DNA of 64,000 bases from SSF53 sp036170535 (GTDB lineage: Bacteria > Spirochaetota > Leptospiria > Leptospirales > Leptonemataceae): NCBI GenBank assembly GCA_036170535.1, contig JAVHPJ010000028.1, forward strand, positions 1-64,000, written 5' to 3'. A program made the translations under genes and the position numbers. The notes beneath the pieces were generated by a model. That model saw only the letters and a list, made by a program, of their open reading frames with translations, did no database searches and had not been told where the DNA came from. Shown piece after piece: positions 60,322 through 64,000 of the stretch (position 1 is the stretch's first letter; the number at the start of each line of letters is the position of its first letter).

Positions 60322-62223
60322 ATGCTTCGTACGCGCGTAATTGAATTTATTGACCGATCACTCGACCAACTTGGCGCCGTGTCCGCGCGTCCGCCCGTGC
60401 GCATCGAGTACGCCCGCGACGAGAAATTCGGCGACTACGCTTGCACGATTGCGATGGATCGCGCCTTTCGCGATGTTTACGCCGCGCTCAAGCCCGAGTT
60501 CAAAAATCCGCGCAATTTCGCCGAAGCCATCGTCCGCGCGCTGCAGTCCGACCCGGCCGCTCCCGCATTTTTTGAAGAAATCGATATCGCCGGCGCCGGC
60601 TTTATTAACCTCAAACTCGCGCCCGCTGCGCTTTTTGAAGAAGCTCGGGCCGCACTGGCGAATCGCGCAGTTTACGGCGAAAGCAAACGCGCCGCGCCCC
60701 GCAAAATCATCTTTGAGTTCGTGTCCGCCAATCCTACCGGTCCCTTGAACGTCGTATCGGCGCGCGCGGCCGCCCTGGGCGATTCTTGCTGCAACCTGCT
60801 TACAGCCTGCGGCGACGAAGTCTACCGCGAGTTTTACGTTAACGACTACGGTAATCAGGTCAATCTGTTGGGTCTCAGTTGTCTTTTGCGCGCGCTTGAG
60901 TTGGCGGGCTGCACTTTGAAATTTTCACAGAAGCGCAGCGCCGAGGCCGACGCGGCCGCCGCCCATGAAGACGAAGCCGAAACCTATTCCTATCCGGACG
61001 GACCGGGTCTGCGCTTTCCGGCCGGCGGCTATCATGGCGAGTACATCATAAACGCCGTGCGTGCGGCGATCGCCGACGATCCGGCGCTGCAGCCGGCCGC
61101 GGGACTGATCGAAGAATTGCGGGCGCGATCTCGGGCGGAAGATCTGGCGGAAGATTTTCTGTCGGCGAACGGCTACGCCGATCAGGCGGAAACGTTTGGT
61201 CGAGCAGTTATGCAGCGCTTTATCGCTTCCCAGCGCGCCGATCTCGAACGTTTTCGCGTACGCTTCGACAATTTTTACAGCGAGCGCAGTTTGCACGAGT
61301 CGGGCGCGGTGCTCGCCGCAGCGGAAGCGCTGGGCGAGCATGTGTTCGCCCTCGAGGGCAAGCGGCTATTTCGCAGCACTGAATACGGCGACGACAAGGA
61401 TCGCGTTATCGTCCGCGCCGACGGTCGGCCCACGTATCTTCTGGCGGACATCGCCTACCACAAGACGAAGCTGGATCGCGGCTTTGATCAGATATTGAAC
61501 ATCTGGGGACCCGATCATCACGGGTATATCAAACGGCTGGCGGGAGCAGTGCAGGCCCTGGGCGCAAATCCCGAACAGTTTCGCGTCCTGATTGCGCAAC
61601 AGGTGAATTTGCTGGATCGCGGCGAAGAAGTCAAAATGAGCAAGCGCGCCGGCAAGCTCACGCCCATGTCCGCGATTCTCGATGAGATCCCCGTAGACGT
61701 CTCGCGCTACTTCTTTGTGATGCGGAGCTTCGACGCGCATCTGGACTACGATCTCTCCGAAGCGCGCGATACGAGCGAAAAAAATCCGTACTACTATGCA
61801 GCCTACGCCCATGCGCGCATTCGTTCAATTTTTCGCAAAGCGGCTGAGCGCGGCCTGGTTTCCGCCGACGCGGACCCGGGTAAGTGGGCGGCTGCGGACG
61901 GCGCCGCCCTGACTCCCGAGCGTCGCCGCTTGCTGGCCCTTGCCGCGCGTTTTCCTGAGGAAGTCGCCGATGCCGCGTCTGCGCTCGAACCGCATCGCTT
62001 GATTACCTTTCTCTACGAGCTGGCCAGCGCCCTGTCGCGTTTTTACGGCCCCCGCGAGAACCGGGTTATTGAACAGAGCCCGGAAACGGCCGCGATTCTG
62101 CTCGCCATTCTGGATGCGGTTTCGGTTTGCTTGAAGAATGGCCTGCGCCTGCTGGGCATGGAAGCGCCGGAGAGCATGACGCGTGAGATCGAAGGCGAAG
62201 GCGAAAAAGAAGGCGCAGGCTGA
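60322..62223 (+). CDS. argS: Arginyl-tRNA synthetase
   Basis: A 633-residue class I synthetase, longer than E. coli ArgRS (577). An N-terminal additional domain precedes the catalytic core. The family phrase EFVSANPTGPL is followed by NVVSAR in place of HVGHGR: the HIGH motif is N143-V-V-S146. The KMSKR motif is intact (K438-R442). The anticodon-binding domain ends the protein, with a Glu/Gly/Lys-rich tail. ATG 60322 is preferred, since upstream residues belong to the hydroxylase gene. The last 41 bases overlap the alkyltransferase-like gene in another frame. Confidence 0.93.
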   Translation: MLRTRVIEFIDRSLDQLGAVSARPPVRIEYARDEKFGDYACTIAMDRAFRDVYAALKPEFKNPRNFAEAIVRALQSDPAAPAFFEEIDIAGAGFINLKLAPAALFEEARAALANRAVYGESKRAAPRKIIFEFVSANPTGPLNVVSARAAALGDSCCNLLTACGDEVYREFYVNDYGNQVNLLGLSCLLRALELAGCTLKFSQKRSAEADAAAAHEDEAETYSYPDGPGLRFPAGGYHGEYIINAVRAAIADDPALQPAAGLIEELRARSRAEDLAEDFLSANGYADQAETFGRAVMQRFIASQRADLERFRVRFDNFYSERSLHESGAVLAAAEALGEHVFALEGKRLFRSTEYGDDKDRVIVRADGRPTYLLADIAYHKTKLDRGFDQILNIWGPDHHGYIKRLAGAVQALGANPEQFRVLIAQQVNLLDRGEEVKMSKRAGKLTPMSAILDEIPVDVSRYFFVMRSFDAHLDYDLSEARDTSEKNPYYYAAYAHARIRSIFRKAAERGLVSADADPGKWAAADGAALTPERRRLLALAARFPEEVADAASALEPHRLITFLYELASALSRFYGPRENRVIEQSPETAAILLAILDAVSVCLKNGLRLLGMEAPESMTREIEGEGEKEGAG

Positions 62224-62560
62224 AGCGAAAAAGCCGGCGCCTGAATCTCGGAAAAATAGCGTCTTTTTCGAGCGCGTTCTGGAAATCCTGAAACAGATCC
62301 CGCGCGCTCGTGTTGCGACTTACGGCCAGGTGGCGCGAATGGCGGGAAACCCGCGGGCGGCTCGCCAGGTGGCGTGGATTCTGTCTTCCTCTTCACGACG
62401 TCACAGCCTGCCCTGGTTTCGCGTGATCAATTCGCGCGGAACCATTTCGCTGCCCCCGGGCGCCGGATTTGAGGAACAACGGCGACGTCTTGCGGCCGAG
62501 GGCGTCGCACCGGACGCCAATGGAGTCTATTCGCTCAAGGAACGCCAGTGGCGCAAATAA
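62183..62560 (+). CDS. Alkyltransferase-like DNA-binding protein (ATL type)
   Basis: A 125-residue protein with the C-terminal domain of O6-alkylguanine transferases: RVATYGQVARMAGNPRAARQVAWIL and LPWFRVINSRG. The reactive PCHR cysteine is replaced by Trp (PWFR), as in ATL proteins that flag alkylated guanine for repair without removing the alkyl group. About 25 Lys/Ala-rich residues precede the domain, and they are encoded within the end of argS (GTG 62183). No other start lies before the domain, so this overlap seems real. Confidence 0.82.
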   Translation: MRSKAKAKKKAQAEAKKPAPESRKNSVFFERVLEILKQIPRARVATYGQVARMAGNPRAARQVAWILSSSSRRHSLPWFRVINSRGTISLPPGAGFEEQRRRLAAEGVAPDANGVYSLKERQWRK

Positions 62561-62561
62561 A

Positions 62562-63884
62562 ATGGAATTTTCCCGCTATCGTCGCATACTGACCCTTGCC
62601 GCGCCGATCATCGGCGGCATGGCTTCGCAGAACCTGTTGAATCTTGTCGACACGGCCATGGTGGGGCATCTGGGCGCGCCCGCCCTCGCCGCCACAGGCA
62701 TAGGCGGCTTCACGAACTTTCTCGCCATTGCTCTGATTCTGGGCCTGTCCAGCGGCGTGCAGGCCATTGCGGCCCGCAGGCTGGGCGAGGGCAAAACAGA
62801 GTTCGCAGCTCAGCCGCTGCACGGCGGCATCTTGATTTCGCTCGGTTTTGGTTTGCCGCTCACACTGCTGCTCGCGTGGCTCGCGCCGTATTTTTTTCCG
62901 TATCTGAACGCCGATCCCGAAGTCATCGCGCTCGGCGTACCGTATCTTCAGGTCCGATTGATTGCGGGCTGCATGGTCGGCGTGAATTTCTCCTTTCGCG
63001 GTTTCTGGAATGGCGTACAACGTTCTTCGATTTACATGACGACGCTCGTGGCGATGCACATCACGAACATCTTTCTGAACTGGGTCTTCATTTTTGGCAA
63101 TCTGGGAGCGCCCGCGTACGGCGTGTACGGTTCCGGCCTGGCCACTTCGATTGCAGTGACCTTTGGGACTTTGCTTTATGCGGCGCTGAGTCTGCGCGAC
63201 GCGCGCCAGTTCGGATTCCTCCGGGCACCACCCACGCTCGAATCCCTGCGCGTGCTGGTGCGTCAGTCCCTGCCGTCCGGGATGCAACAGTTATTCTTCG
63301 CCGGGGGATTGACGGCGCTTTTCTGGATCATCGGCAAGGTCGGCACGCACGAGCTGGCGGCGGCCAACGTCCTCACGAATTTGATGTTGGTGGCCTTCTT
63401 GCCCGGATTGGGCCTTGGGCTGGGCGGCGCGAGTCTGGTCGGCCAGGCCCTGGGCCGCGGCGACGCCGCCGACGCGAAACGCTGGGGTTGGGATGTGGCG
63501 CGAACCGGCGCCGCGCTTCTGGGGCTGATCGGCCTGCCGATGGTATTGTTTCCGGAACTGCTCCTCGCCGTGTTTATCAACGATGCCGCGGCCCTGGCCC
63601 TTGCTGTCGTACCACTGCGGTTGGCCGGACTGGCGATGGCCGTCGAGGGGGTCAGTTTCGCACTCATGAATTGTTTGCTCGGCGCAGGCGACAGCCGGCG
63701 CGTCATGCTCGTATCCATCAGCCTGCAATGGGGGCTGTTCTTGCCGGCGGCGTATGTGGCCGGCCCGCTCCTTGGCGCCGGGCTGCTCGGCATCTGGCTG
63801 ATCAACCTCGCGTATCGCATGTTGTTGGCCCTCAGTTTTTACGTCGCCTGGCGCGGCGGCCGCTGGTCGAAGATCAGCGTATAA
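62562..63884 (+). CDS. MATE-family multidrug exporter
   Basis: A 440-residue inner membrane antiporter with twelve helices in two similar halves. It starts RRILTLAAPIIGGMASQNLLNLVDTAMVGHLG and has GGASLVGQALGRGD at the start of the second half. It exports cationic drugs or metabolites against sodium or protons; NorM- and DinF-like branches cannot be told apart here. ATG 62562 lies just after the alkyltransferase-like stop. The last 116 bases of the window hold no gene that can be supported. Confidence 0.9.
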   Translation: MEFSRYRRILTLAAPIIGGMASQNLLNLVDTAMVGHLGAPALAATGIGGFTNFLAIALILGLSSGVQAIAARRLGEGKTEFAAQPLHGGILISLGFGLPLTLLLAWLAPYFFPYLNADPEVIALGVPYLQVRLIAGCMVGVNFSFRGFWNGVQRSSIYMTTLVAMHITNIFLNWVFIFGNLGAPAYGVYGSGLATSIAVTFGTLLYAALSLRDARQFGFLRAPPTLESLRVLVRQSLPSGMQQLFFAGGLTALFWIIGKVGTHELAAANVLTNLMLVAFLPGLGLGLGGASLVGQALGRGDAADAKRWGWDVARTGAALLGLIGLPMVLFPELLLAVFINDAAALALAVVPLRLAGLAMAVEGVSFALMNCLLGAGDSRRVMLVSISLQWGLFLPAAYVAGPLLGAGLLGIWLINLAYRMLLALSFYVAWRGGRWSKISV

Positions 63885-64000
63885 CCCGGAGTGTCACGGG
63901 CGCGGCGGGGCGCACGCCGGCGCCGGGGCGAATGACTTGACGGGGCCCGGCAGAGGCCGACTTTGACCCGATTCGCGCAGGACGCGTTACGATCTGGAGT

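Noticed and set aside
1..64000. tRNA, rRNA, CRISPR, prophage and insertion sequences
   Set aside because: No tRNA T-loop and cloverleaf pattern, no rRNA stretch, no regular spaced repeats, and no transposase, integrase or phage structural gene was seen.

Overview
The window reads as chromosomal DNA of a GC-rich (about 60% by eye) diderm spirochaete close to the Leptospirales. The lineage call is inference. It rests on a DUF1554 lipoprotein (a family expanded in Leptospira), a Loa22-like OmpA lipoprotein, two HAMP/SpoIIE phosphatases coupled to TPR modules, a YaaR/DUF327 protein, many lipoproteins and an LPS gene (lpxC). No rRNA, tRNA, CRISPR array, prophage or insertion sequence was seen. Genes are tightly packed, often with ATGA/GTGA or TGATG overlaps.

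Layout. 0.1-9.9 kb: GNAT acetyltransferase, CWC protein, DNA polymerase II, a lipoprotein, a penicillin-acylase-type Ntn hydrolase, a DUF3187 outer-membrane protein and glycogen branching enzyme. 9.9-14.1 kb (minus): a four-gene chain of lipoprotein, MORN protein, HAMP-SpoIIE phosphatase and membrane-anchored TPR protein. 14.2-17.1 kb: DUF1554 lipoprotein, serS, tatD. 17.2-20.8 kb: creB-creC-creD, with an exact cre tag (TTCAC-N6-TTCAC) upstream of creD and an apparent frameshift in a T9 run near the start of creC. 20.9-24.0 kb: a dctPQM TRAP transporter. 24.0-28.3 kb: secreted protein, YaaR, M20 amidohydrolase, GMC oxidoreductase. 28.4-33.5 kb: hybrid histidine kinase, ABC exporter, aroD, Loa22-like lipoprotein with a clear terminator. 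33.7-37.0 kb: pseudouridine synthase, SDR, double-CDGSH protein, and lpxC behind a near-perfect sigma-54 promoter. 37.2-43.6 kb: large SpoIIE-TPR receptor phosphatase, adenosine deaminase, alpha/beta hydrolase, DUF1275 protein. 43.6-44.6 kb: a scar of truncated SDR, AraC and SRPBCC genes. 44.7-50.1 kb: RND permease, VOC protein, VapBC, glycosyltransferase. 50.2-53.9 kb (minus): GH1 glucosidase, serine beta-lactamase-like lipoprotein, lipoprotein. 53.9-57.9 kb: secreted vWA protein, soluble NtrB-like kinase, NtrC-like sigma-54 activator. 57.9-64 kb: recO, small membrane protein, fatty acid hydroxylase, argS, alkyltransferase-like protein, MATE exporter.

The common theme is envelope sensing and remodelling: Cre signalling, two partner-switching type phosphatases, an NtrBC-like pair and a sigma-54 promoter on the committed lipid A gene. 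The parts most worth checking are the lpxC regulatory region, the cre tag with the creC frameshift, the lipoprotein-MORN-SpoIIE-TPR chain, and the Loa22-like protein whose peptidoglycan-binding Asp is replaced by Cys.
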